A stretch of DNA of 34,224 nt from Lentisphaeria bacterium. GTDB taxonomy: Bacteria > Verrucomicrobiota > Lentisphaeria > Victivallales > JAADHT01. Position 1 is the stretch's first letter. Each line of letters starts with the position of its first letter. The stretch spans positions 1-34,224 of the forward strand of contig WFSE01000085.1 in assembly GCA_015486135.1 (NCBI GenBank). Direction: 5' to 3'. Below, one piece after another: positions 1 through 6,350 of this stretch. Made by a program: the position numbers and the translations under genes. Under the pieces are notes generated by a model that saw only the letters and a program-made list of their open reading frames with translations, made no database searches and was not told where the DNA came from.

Positions 1-235
1 AGCATACTCCGAGGCGAAGGCAACGTGATCAGCGGTGCGTTTCCGGCTTTCGCGGAATTGGCAAGCGCCTCAAATCGCTAGTCGGCTCCAAGGGTTTTGG
101 GAGTCTGCGACCAAGCGGAGCGAGGGGAGCCTTCAAAACACACGAACGTATGCTGCCAAAACCTTGGAGATGACACCATTAAAACAGTCTTGACCCAATG
201 AAAATAAAGCAGTTGCCAATTATTCAGCGGGCCCC
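1..235 (+). repeat. Dispersed gene-end repeat, copy A (left end outside window)
   Basis: Copy A shares with copy C (3066-3379) the block ACTCCGAGGCGAA (6-18), a segment around GGCTTTCGCGGA, the string GTCGGCTCCAAGG, the core CCTTGGAGATGACACC and the right end ATGAAAATAAAGCAGTTGCC...AATTATTCAGCGGGCCCC. CCAAGGGTTTTGG (88-100) can pair with CCAAAACCTTGG (156-167), giving a long hairpin with one bulged base. About 50 bases between these arms have no counterpart in copy C. The right end overlaps the 3' end of mrdA and encodes its last residues and its stop codon. The left end lies before base 1. Confidence 0.8.
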
Positions 236-2055
236 AAGTATGCGTCGAAAAATTTTCTAGCTATTGGAGCGCAACTTTTCCCACCGCTCTGTCCATTTTC
301 GATGAAGACGGCGAACGCGTAGGTGCGACCGTTTTTAGTTCCGAATCCCATAAACCACGTGTTTTTCTTTTTGCGCGCTCCGCTACCCTTTTCGGCCGTG
401 CCTGTTTTTCCAAAAAGCTTGATTGTCGGTGTGCTAGCCGCTTTCCCTGAACCATTTCGGCCGCGAACAACCTTGGACATTCCTTCCCGTACTAGGCGGA
501 GGTGTTCTGGATTCAAGTGCAACTCCGCGCGGGGGGAGGGTTTCGTGACATATATTGTGTTGCCGGAGGAGTCCAAAGCTTTTTCGAGTATGAAAGGACG
601 CCACAGGGTGCCGCCATTAGCCAGAGTCGCTGCGATAAGTGCGGCCTGCAGGGGGGAGATGTTTATATAGCCTTGGCCAATGCAAAGGAGGGCCGTGTCG
701 AATTCGGTCCAACGCCGTCCCGTCCGTCTCCATTTACCTTCCCGGCTAGGTTTCAGCCCCTTTCTGTTCGGCAGTTCGAACCCCGTTCTTTTTCCCACAC
801 CGAAAGCAGACATCATCGCCGCTATTTTTTCCATGCCAAGAACCCGTCCCTCCTCTATGAAAAAGACATTGCAGGATTGTTCGATGGCGTGGGCCAGGTC
901 GAGCGTCCCGTGCCCTCCAGTTTTCCAAGCCCAGCAATGTATCGGCTTTTTATTTTTCCCTATGTACGACTCTCCCTTACAAGTTATCGTGTCGTTTGCC
1001 GGCATGCCGTTTTCCAAAAGCGCCAAGGCCACGACCGGCTTGATGATGGAACCTGGCTCGTAGCAGCCGGCGGTGGCGCGGTTGAGTAGAGGAGTGCCTG
1101 GGTTCGAGCGCAGGATGTCCCAATAGGATTTTGAAAGCCTGGGCATGAAGTGGGAAAGGTCGTATCCAGGGGAGGAAGCCATCGCCAACACCGCTCCAGT
1201 GGAGGCATCCAAGAGGACAAACGCTCCTCTTTTACCCTCCAATAGCCCCTCGGCGATTATTTGGGCTTTGGAATTCAGCGTCAATACGATATCGTTGCCG
1301 ACTTTGGCCGATACGGAACGCCCGATCTGCTCGTGGACGTAACCTTGGGAATTGACTCTTACAAGGCTTTGCCCAGGGGCTCCCTTTAGCCCTTTGACGG
1401 GAACCGGGTCGGTCGAAACGAATTCGTCGAAGGTCTTTTCCACCCCCCTGACCCCTGTCTCGTCCGGGAGGTAGTAGAAATAATCCCCGCGGTCTTCCGC
1501 CTTGTCCAAAGCCTGTTTCCTCACATAGCCCAAAAGGTGGCACGCCATTCTGCCCCGTGGATATTTCCGGGTTGGCGTTACGGTGATTTCCATCCCCTTT
1601 ATGGGGGGGAGCAATTCGGACACCATCGCCAGCTCGCAGGAGTTCAATGCTGGGAACACCATCATGGGCAAGGCCGCTTTGCGTTTTATTTGCCAAAGAA
1701 TCTTTTCTTTTGTGAGCGTGTTTTTACGTCCCAGCGCTTCGCCCACGCGCTCGGCCGCTTCAATAACATGTCTTACTGTCTTGCTGGCGGGGCCTGGGAG
1801 CCTCATCTCGGAGAGATGGAACACCACATTGAACTCGGGCTTGTTCTTCGCTAGGACGACTCCGTCGGAAGTCAAAATCCTTCCCCTGATGGCTGGTGTC
1901 CTGATACGACGTATTGATTGTTTGGATATTTCCTTCTCCCGAGAAGCTCCACCAACTATTTGCTCGTTCCAAAGACGCGTTACTATGACAATATATACGA
2001 GAAGCAGACTGGCGATAAGAATGGCAATTCTCCCGACTGGCGACGGTTGGCTCAT
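220..2055 (-). CDS. mrdA: Penicillin-binding protein 2 (elongation transpeptidase)
   Basis: Class B penicillin-binding protein of 611 aa, the D,D-transpeptidase that crosslinks peptidoglycan in the periplasm during elongation. A single membrane anchor spans about residues 8-26. A PBP dimerisation domain follows (RGRI at 57-60). The transpeptidase domain has the three signature motifs: SIIK with Ser336 as nucleophile, SCN at 394-396 and KTG at 550-552. I chose the ATG at 2055 because it overlaps the mreD stop as ATGA, has an AGAGG ribosome site just upstream, and puts the anchor at the N-terminus; a longer reading into mreD is spurious. The mreD-then-PBP2 order argues for MrdA rather than FtsI. 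No rodA is visible, because the gene runs into repeat copy A, which encodes the last four residues and the TAA stop. Length is normal for the family. Confidence 0.93.
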   Translation of the reverse strand: MSQPSPVGRIAILIASLLLVYIVIVTRLWNEQIVGGASREKEISKQSIRRIRTPAIRGRILTSDGVVLAKNKPEFNVVFHLSEMRLPGPASKTVRHVIEAAERVGEALGRKNTLTKEKILWQIKRKAALPMMVFPALNSCELAMVSELLPPIKGMEITVTPTRKYPRGRMACHLLGYVRKQALDKAEDRGDYFYYLPDETGVRGVEKTFDEFVSTDPVPVKGLKGAPGQSLVRVNSQGYVHEQIGRSVSAKVGNDIVLTLNSKAQIIAEGLLEGKRGAFVLLDASTGAVLAMASSPGYDLSHFMPRLSKSYWDILRSNPGTPLLNRATAGCYEPGSIIKPVVALALLENGMPANDTITCKGESYIGKNKKPIHCWAWKTGGHGTLDLAHAIEQSCNVFFIEEGRVLGMEKIAAMMSAFGVGKRTGFELPNRKGLKPSREGKWRRTGRRWTEFDTALLCIGQGYINISPLQAALIAATLANGGTLWRPFILEKALDSSGNTIYVTKPSPRAELHLNPEHLRLVREGMSKVVRGRNGSGKAASTPTIKLFGKTGTAEKGSGARKKKNTWFMGFGTKNGRTYAFAVFIENGQSGGKSCAPIARKFFDAYLGPAE

Positions 2056-2591
2056 GCGTACCTCTTGGGATTCTGTCGGTCCGAATCGGCCCGGGCGGTT
2101 CTGTATTTTGGCAGGGAGAGGCGAGTTGCCGCGAAATCGAGAAAATGGATTAACGGGGGAAATACAAATGCTCCAAATCCAGCGCTGAACGTGGCGAGAA
2201 GTAGGGTGCGGGGCCAAGCGTCGTTTTCCCACGCATTCCATAATATTTGGGGCAAGGAGACGAGCAGGGTGGCAATGGCTCCCGGAAGAAGATTGGGTAG
2301 CGAGGACGCTGGATCGCCTTGGCGGATCCAAATCGGAGCGAATGCTGCCACCGCCGCCATTTCAAAAGGGGTGACGAAAACCGACCTGCAGTACAATGCG
2401 TCCAAAATTGCTCCCGCGGTAATGCCGATAAGCATTCCTGGCGCGGCTCCGAGTGTCGCCGAGAAATAAAATACCGTTAAGGCGGTCAGGGGAATCAATA
2501 TCCCCATGGAACCGGCGAGCGTTTCCGCATGTATCGCGGCTAGAACTGTAACGAAAACAAACGCCGCCGCCGTCATTGAAACCCCCGACAT
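2052..2591 (-). CDS. mreD: Rod shape-determining protein MreD
   Basis: Hydrophobic protein of 179 aa with about five membrane segments (for example residues 7-20, 28-47 and 52-65) and a short charged tail. MreD is the integral-membrane member of the MreBCD elongasome. Size, hydropathy and position directly upstream of a PBP2 gene (4-bp ATGA overlap) support the call; MreD has no catalytic motif. The start is uncertain. ATG at 2591 gives MSGVSMTAAA, while the in-frame ATG at 2576 has a G-rich ribosome-site-like stretch (GGGGG) at good spacing and would give 174 aa. A strong AGGAGG (2629-2634) lies too far upstream to serve either start. mreB and mreC, the usual upstream partners, are absent: upstream is only a promoter and repeat DNA. 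Confidence 0.8.
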   Translation of the reverse strand: MSGVSMTAAAFVFVTVLAAIHAETLAGSMGILIPLTALTVFYFSATLGAAPGMLIGITAGAILDALYCRSVFVTPFEMAAVAAFAPIWIRQGDPASSLPNLLPGAIATLLVSLPQILWNAWENDAWPRTLLLATFSAGFGAFVFPPLIHFLDFAATRLSLPKYRTARADSDRQNPKRYA

Positions 2592-2650
2592 CCATCAATT
2601 GGTGCGCTTGCGCACTTGGGAACGAGGGCCTCCTGAAGGATTGGCACGTT

Positions 2651-2672
2651 TTCGACTTTGTCAGCAAGCCCT
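2651..2672 (-). repeat. Solo left terminus of the dispersed repeat in the mreD leader
   Basis: On the minus strand this reads GGGCTTGCTGACAAAGTCG, one base different from the left end of copy C (GGGCTTGCTGAAAAAGTCG at 3066-3084). No right half could be recognised between it and mreD, so it is a fragment or a badly decayed copy. It lies between the putative mreD promoter and the gene, so it would be transcribed as part of the leader. A GTGCGC-TT-GCGCAC inverted repeat (2602-2615) lies between it and mreD. Confidence 0.5.
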
Positions 2673-2698
2673 AGCTGTCCCTTACTTTCGAAAGCGGA

Positions 2699-2727
2699 AA
2701 AATACGTTCGTTTCCAAGTCTTTTCAA
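2699..2727 (-). promoter_or_regulatory. Putative sigma70 promoter for mreD-mrdA
   Basis: Minus-strand TTGAAA (2727-2722), 17-bp spacer, TATTTT (2704-2699). It is the best promoter-like sequence upstream of mreD and predicts a transcript start near 2692, giving a leader of about 100 nt. Judged by eye against the consensus only. Confidence 0.5.
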
Positions 2728-2775
2728 CCGCTACCAACGTTGGTGTTACTTCCCGAGCCCCTAGCCATGGCCTCG

Positions 2776-2890
2776 GGAATAATTGGCAAATGATTTATTG
2801 TCATCGAGTTAAGTCTCTTTTTAACGGTGTAGTCTCCAAGGTTTTTTTGGGGGGCTCCCAAGCTCTTTGGAGTCGACTGGCTATTTGAGG
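2776..2890 (-). repeat. Dispersed gene-end repeat, copy B (inverted)
   Basis: Read on the minus strand this contains CCTCAAATAGCCAGTCGACT, CCAAAGAGCTTGG, ACCTTGGAGACTACACCG, GACAATAAATCATTTGCC and AATTATTCCCGAGG in the same order as copies A and C, with substitutions. The end is degenerate compared with the TTCAGTGAGCCCT ends of other copies. It lies upstream of the mreD promoter, so it is not at a gene end. Confidence 0.75.
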
Positions 2891-2929
2891 TTCGCCTGCG
2901 TTTTTAAGGGAGGAAAAGGTGGTCGCCTG

Positions 2930-2958
2930 TTGACTTTTTTTCTGAAATATGATATGCT
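2930..2958 (+). promoter_or_regulatory. Putative sigma70 promoter, plus strand
   Basis: TTGACT (2930-2935), 17-bp spacer, TATGCT (2953-2958). It is one of the best consensus matches in the window and lies in a region with no intact gene for 550 bases. The nearest downstream start is the 18-codon stub at 3020, broken by repeat copy C. It could be the surviving promoter of that lost gene, drive a small RNA, or read through to 3509. Confidence 0.5.
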
Positions 2959-3019
2959 GAAACGTAAGGGGTAGAAGGGAAATCGGAGTTCTTAACCACG
3001 GTGGGACATTTGATTTGCA

Positions 3020-3076
3020 ATGTTGCTGAAGCGAAACCCGGGTGCCGTGTTGCTGGCGATAATTGGGGCTTGCTGA
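3020..3076 (+). pseudogene. Possible lipoprotein signal-peptide stub broken by repeat copy C
   Basis: A short frame of 18 codons begins at an ATG 62 bases after a consensus promoter and reads MLLKRNPGAVLLAIIGAC before a TGA. The peptide has a basic start, a hydrophobic core and a lipobox-like I-G-A-C ending. The last codons and the TGA fall inside the left end of repeat copy C. This fits a lipoprotein gene whose mature part was lost when the repeat arrived. Beyond the repeat a 26-codon open frame ends in TAA (3382-3462), but nothing in it identifies it as the missing half. No good ribosome site is seen. Such a short frame could be chance. Confidence 0.25.
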
Positions 3077-3379
3077 AAAAGTCGAGAATGGGTTAGTGGC
3101 TCCGCCTTCGCCAAGGCTACGGCGGGACATGTAGGCAATAAGCCGACGGCGTGCTTCGCACTCCGAGGCGAAATTAACGCCGCCCATCCTTCCGCAAAGC
3201 CCGGAGGGTTCGCATAGCGAACGGAAGGATGGGCTTTCGTGGAGTTGGCAAGTGCCTCAAAATGTTAGTCGGCTCCAAGGTTCTTGGAGGATTTGTTGCC
3301 AAAATCTTGGAGATGACACCGCTAAAAAGGAATTTAACCCTATGAAAATAAAGCACTTGCCAATTATTCGGTGAGCCCT
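3066..3379 (+). mobile_element. Dispersed gene-end repeat, copy C: full-length, MITE-like
   Basis: The most complete copy, 314 bp. The left end GGGCTTGCTGAAAAA and the complement of the right end, GGGCTCACCGAATAA, are imperfect terminal inverted repeats (11 of 15 positions identical). It encodes no protein. Inside are a CCGCC/GGCGG hairpin (near 3103-3125), a nested hairpin at 3182-3234, the perfect stem-loop CTCCAAG-GTT-CTTGGAG, and the conserved 3' half shared with copies A, B, D, E and F. No clear target-site duplication is visible. Small size, inverted ends and no coding capacity resemble a MITE or a REP-like unit. The GCTGAAAAAGTCG terminus also recalls the ends of some insertion sequences, which is recollection, not a search result. 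Confidence 0.6.
3182..3234 (+). repeat. Nested perfect hairpin inside copy C
   Basis: GCCCATCCTTCCG (3182-3194) is exactly complementary to CGGAAGGATGGGC (3222-3234). Between them, GTTCGC-ATA-GCGAAC (3208-3222) forms a second perfect stem touching the outer right arm. No T-tract follows, so it is not a standard intrinsic terminator. Copies A and D lack this segment, so it may be a separate small repeat that entered copy C. Confidence 0.7.
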
Positions 3380-3508
3380 GATTGAAAGGTCTTCTGATTG
3401 GCGGGAAGGATTTGTGCGCTTGAAGAGGGGACGTGCTTCCAGCGCTAGTGCGGGGTGGTAAAAAGATCGATAAATAGAATTTAAACTCTAGGCTATTGGG
3501 AGTTTGCG

Positions 3509-4309
3509 ATGAGGACAATATGCTTTTTCCTGTTGGTGCTGATATTGGTATCCAGTTATGCCCGCGCTGATGAAAAAAGGGTCTTCCATTGGGTGGATGA
3601 CACCGATTACAAGCCACTGATTTATCGTGGAGCTGATGGAAAGCCCTGTGGGGTGTTCTTCGATATAATGACCGAAGCGTTTCGTCGCCTTGACATCTCG
3701 TTGCGAGTGGAGACTTATCCGTGGGTCCGAGCGCAAAAAATAGTGACCGAGGGCAAGGCCGATGGTATGATTACGATTTTAACCAACGCTCGCAAGCCGT
3801 TGTTTTGTGGCTCCGAACCTATTCTCAGAGCTAGAGAACATGTGTTTTTCAATAAATCCAACCCGAGGGCCAACAAGATAAAGACTATCCGATCTTTGGA
3901 GGAAATTCGTTCGTTTAAGGTTGTCGAGATAATCGGCTCTGGTTGGACGAAGGAAAAATTGAGAGGATTCAATGTGATTTGGGTTCCAAATATGGATAGC
4001 GCTTTCGGTATGGTCGTCAAAGGACGGGCGGACATCTTTATTTCAAACATTTTCACTGGGTTGGCGTTTGTTCATGGCAAAATCAAGGCGGGTGGAGCGG
4101 AGGCTAAGAGCTATGGAAATATAGCCTATGATCCAATTCCATTAAAAACGCTTGCCTTTCGACTTCTTGTCAGAAAAGACTCCCCTTTCGCTGATATGCT
4201 TGGAGAATTCAACAAAATCCTTACGCAAATGAGGAAGGATGGAACTGTCAAGCGTATTTTGGAAAAGGCGCGGCTACCGTATCCCGACGACGCACACGGC
4301 CAAAAATGA
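3509..4309 (+). CDS. Periplasmic solute-binding protein, family 3 (SBP_bac_3-like)
   Basis: Protein of 266 aa with a clear signal peptide (hydrophobic core at about 5-16, cleavage near ARA-DE at 19-22). The remainder resembles family 3 solute-binding domains: an early IYRGADGKPCGVFFDIM segment, a YPWVRAQKIVTEGKADGMI segment typical of the first lobe, and a late FADMLGEFNKILTQMRKDGTV segment typical of the second. Such proteins bind amino acids or other small polar ligands; the ligand cannot be read from sequence. The ATG at 3509 has a GGGAG ribosome site six bases upstream. The stop overlaps the next ATG by 4 bp, so it is made together with the histidine kinase and not with an ABC permease, and no permease is nearby. 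That suggests a soluble co-sensor. A repeat and a 130-base leader lie upstream, without a convincing promoter close to the gene. Confidence 0.8.
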   Translation: MRTICFFLLVLILVSSYARADEKRVFHWVDDTDYKPLIYRGADGKPCGVFFDIMTEAFRRLDISLRVETYPWVRAQKIVTEGKADGMITILTNARKPLFCGSEPILRAREHVFFNKSNPRANKIKTIRSLEEIRSFKVVEIIGSGWTKEKLRGFNVIWVPNMDSAFGMVVKGRADIFISNIFTGLAFVHGKIKAGGAEAKSYGNIAYDPIPLKTLAFRLLVRKDSPFADMLGEFNKILTQMRKDGTVKRILEKARLPYPDDAHGQK

Positions 4310-6195
4310 AAAAAATTGCGAAGCCAGAATGGTTGAAAGGCAAGATTGGAAGACGTTTCGCGTTTTACGTGGTCTTCTTGGGCGTGGGAATAGCCATTGC
4401 GCTGTCCCTCGTTATATCCTTCCAGCGATATCAAAACAAAGTTGCTTCACTAAGAAGCGAGCTTGACAGCATTGCTATAAGTAGTCAATCTTTTCTGGAA
4501 AAGAGCTTGTGGATAATGGACTACCGGTCGTTGAGCCTTGTAATACAGGGTTTCCTTCTTAATAACGACGTTGCGTTCGCTCAAATTACCGATGAGAATG
4601 GAGAGGTCATCGTTAGCGATGGCATCTTGGAGCCGGGCGATGATATAATCAAAACGATTCAGTTGTATCATATGGACGGCGGCAAGAAGGCTCTTATTGG
4701 CAAGCTTACAATAGCGAGTTCGAGGGTGTCCGCCTTGAAGGAGGTCTGGTCCTCGGTTATCGCAAATCTTATTCAAAGCCTTTTACTGATGGCTGTAATC
4801 TCCATCGGCATCATTTACATTTTCTGGCATCTTGTTTCCAAGCACTTGATTACGATTCAAGAGTATACCAAGCGAATGACGCTGGATGAGAGTCAAGAGT
4901 CCTTGACTCTGGATCGTCCCGTGGACAAGCGCCCCGAGTGCGATGAGTTGGCCAGTACGGTCGACGCTATCAATCTCATGTGCCGCAAGGCAATTGAAGC
5001 TTATCGGGAGCTGGAAGCCCAGGCGGAGGAGAAAATAAAGCTGGAGCAACAACTTTTGCAGGCCCAAAAGATGAAATCCATCGGTCGCCTAGCGGGGGGT
5101 ATCGCACATGATTTCAATAATTTTCTAAGCGTGATTCTAGGGTACTCGGACCTCTTGCTTGCCGAGATGTCTCCGGATAATCCAGCCCGCGAGAAAATCA
5201 GGATTATGCGTGATACCGGAGGCAAGGCCGCCACCTTGACTCGGCAGTTGCTGGCCTTTAGCCGCAAGCAGGTGCTGGAAAAAAAGATTGTGTCGTTAAA
5301 TGAAATCATACGGGATTTCTTAAAGATGCTAGGTCAAATGGTGGGAGAAAATATCGTCTTTAACGTTCGGTTGTCCGATTCGAGCTGTACCATCGAGGCG
5401 GATCCCGGCCAAATCGAGCAAGTAATTATGAACCTGGTGGTCAACGCCAAGGACGCTATGCCGAGCGGTGGCGAAATCACAATCGAAACTGCGGAGATGC
5501 AGATAGACAAGATACGCCGGGACTGTCGTGTGCAGCTCAAGCCGGGCAAGTATGTCTTGTTCGCTATCAGTGACACCGGGGAAGGCATGGACGAGGAGGT
5601 TCTTTCGAAGATATTTGATCCTTTTTTTACCACCAAGGAGCGCGGCAAAGGCACTGGACTTGGTCTCGCCACGGTATACGGGGTGGTGAAACAACATGGT
5701 GGTTGTATCCGCGCATATAGCGAGAAGGACAAGGGGACGACATTCGAGATATATTGGCCCGCTAAAACAAAACCCCTCGGAGACGCGGAGGATAAAGACT
5801 CCGAGACGGGGTTGGCGCATGGCGATGAAACTGTTCTAATCGTTGACGATAACGCGTCTATTCGCCAGCTTATTGTGGATACGTTAAATCCGTTGGGTTA
5901 CAATTGTTTAACCGCCGTATCCGGGGACGACGCGGTAAATGTGGTCCGGCAATACGGTGGCGAGATTCACTTGCTACTTACGGACGTTGTTATGCCGGGT
6001 ATGAGTGGCGGGGAATTGGCGGAGATAATACAGAAAGAGAATCCAGATGTCCGGGTGCTTTTGATCTCTGGCTACGCGGAAGACACCATCGCTTCCCGCG
6101 GTGTCTTCAAACAAGGAATCAATTATATTCCAAAGCCAATCACACCCGCGGTGTTAGCTCAAAAAGTTGCGAGCGTCCTACACGGGATTTCTTGA
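4306..6195 (+). CDS. Hybrid sensor histidine kinase with C-terminal receiver
   Basis: Membrane-bound kinase of 629 aa. Transmembrane helices at about 18-39 and 153-176 flank a periplasmic domain of some 110 residues. A HAMP-like linker and a short coiled coil (230-256) follow. The dimerisation and phosphoacceptor box has His268 in GGIAHDFNN; the ATP-binding domain has N-box NLVVNAKDAM (376-385), DTGEGM (423-428) and GTGLGL (449-454). A CheY-like receiver (508-626) keeps Asp514/Asp515, phosphoacceptor Asp560 in LLTDVVMPGM, and Lys610. All catalytic residues are present. The start overlaps the stop of the solute-binding protein gene (ATGA), implying that the two work as one sensory unit. No output regulator is coded with it; the phosphoryl group must leave via the receiver or a distant partner. 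The stop codon TGA lies inside repeat copy D (CTTGAAAAAGTCG). Confidence 0.9.
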   Translation: MKKIAKPEWLKGKIGRRFAFYVVFLGVGIAIALSLVISFQRYQNKVASLRSELDSIAISSQSFLEKSLWIMDYRSLSLVIQGFLLNNDVAFAQITDENGEVIVSDGILEPGDDIIKTIQLYHMDGGKKALIGKLTIASSRVSALKEVWSSVIANLIQSLLLMAVISIGIIYIFWHLVSKHLITIQEYTKRMTLDESQESLTLDRPVDKRPECDELASTVDAINLMCRKAIEAYRELEAQAEEKIKLEQQLLQAQKMKSIGRLAGGIAHDFNNFLSVILGYSDLLLAEMSPDNPAREKIRIMRDTGGKAATLTRQLLAFSRKQVLEKKIVSLNEIIRDFLKMLGQMVGENIVFNVRLSDSSCTIEADPGQIEQVIMNLVVNAKDAMPSGGEITIETAEMQIDKIRRDCRVQLKPGKYVLFAISDTGEGMDEEVLSKIFDPFFTTKERGKGTGLGLATVYGVVKQHGGCIRAYSEKDKGTTFEIYWPAKTKPLGDAEDKDSETGLAHGDETVLIVDDNASIRQLIVDTLNPLGYNCLTAVSGDDAVNVVRQYGGEIHLLLTDVVMPGMSGGELAEIIQKENPDVRVLLISGYAEDTIASRGVFKQGINYIPKPITPAVLAQKVASVLHGIS

Positions 6196-6350
6196 AAAAG
6201 TCGCGAACAAGCTGGCGAGGTCGGGACCAGCAATTCTGACTTCAGTCAAAGCGCAGAACTGACCTCCAACGCCAATCGCATGTTCCCAAAGCTTTGGAGA
6301 TGATTTAACCCAATAACAATAAAGCACTTGCCAATTATTCAGTGAGCCCT
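6187..6350 (+). repeat. Dispersed gene-end repeat, copy D, between two convergent genes
   Basis: The left core CTTGAAAAAGTCG (6191-6203) and right end AATTATTCAGTGAGCCCT match copy C. The 12-bp palindrome CCAAAGCTTTGG (6286-6297) takes the place of the CCAA/TTGG hairpin in other copies. The copy fills the whole gap between a plus-strand and a minus-strand gene, and both stop codons (TGA at 6193-6195, and TAG at 6351-6349 on the minus strand) are made partly or wholly from its ends. The middle segment (AGGTCGGG, then GACTTCAGTCAAAGC) has a counterpart after copy F. Confidence 0.8.

Noticed and set aside
2056-2331. N-terminal extension of the PBP2 frame by 92 codons
   Set aside because: It overlaps mreD almost fully, has no signal or anchor, and the ATGA overlap with a ribosome site at 2055 explains the start better.
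2801-3187. Minus-strand frame of 128 codons containing MSRRSLGEGG
   Set aside because: It lies across repeat copies B and C. I recall similar SLGEGG strings as false genes from intergenic repeats, so it is treated as non-coding.
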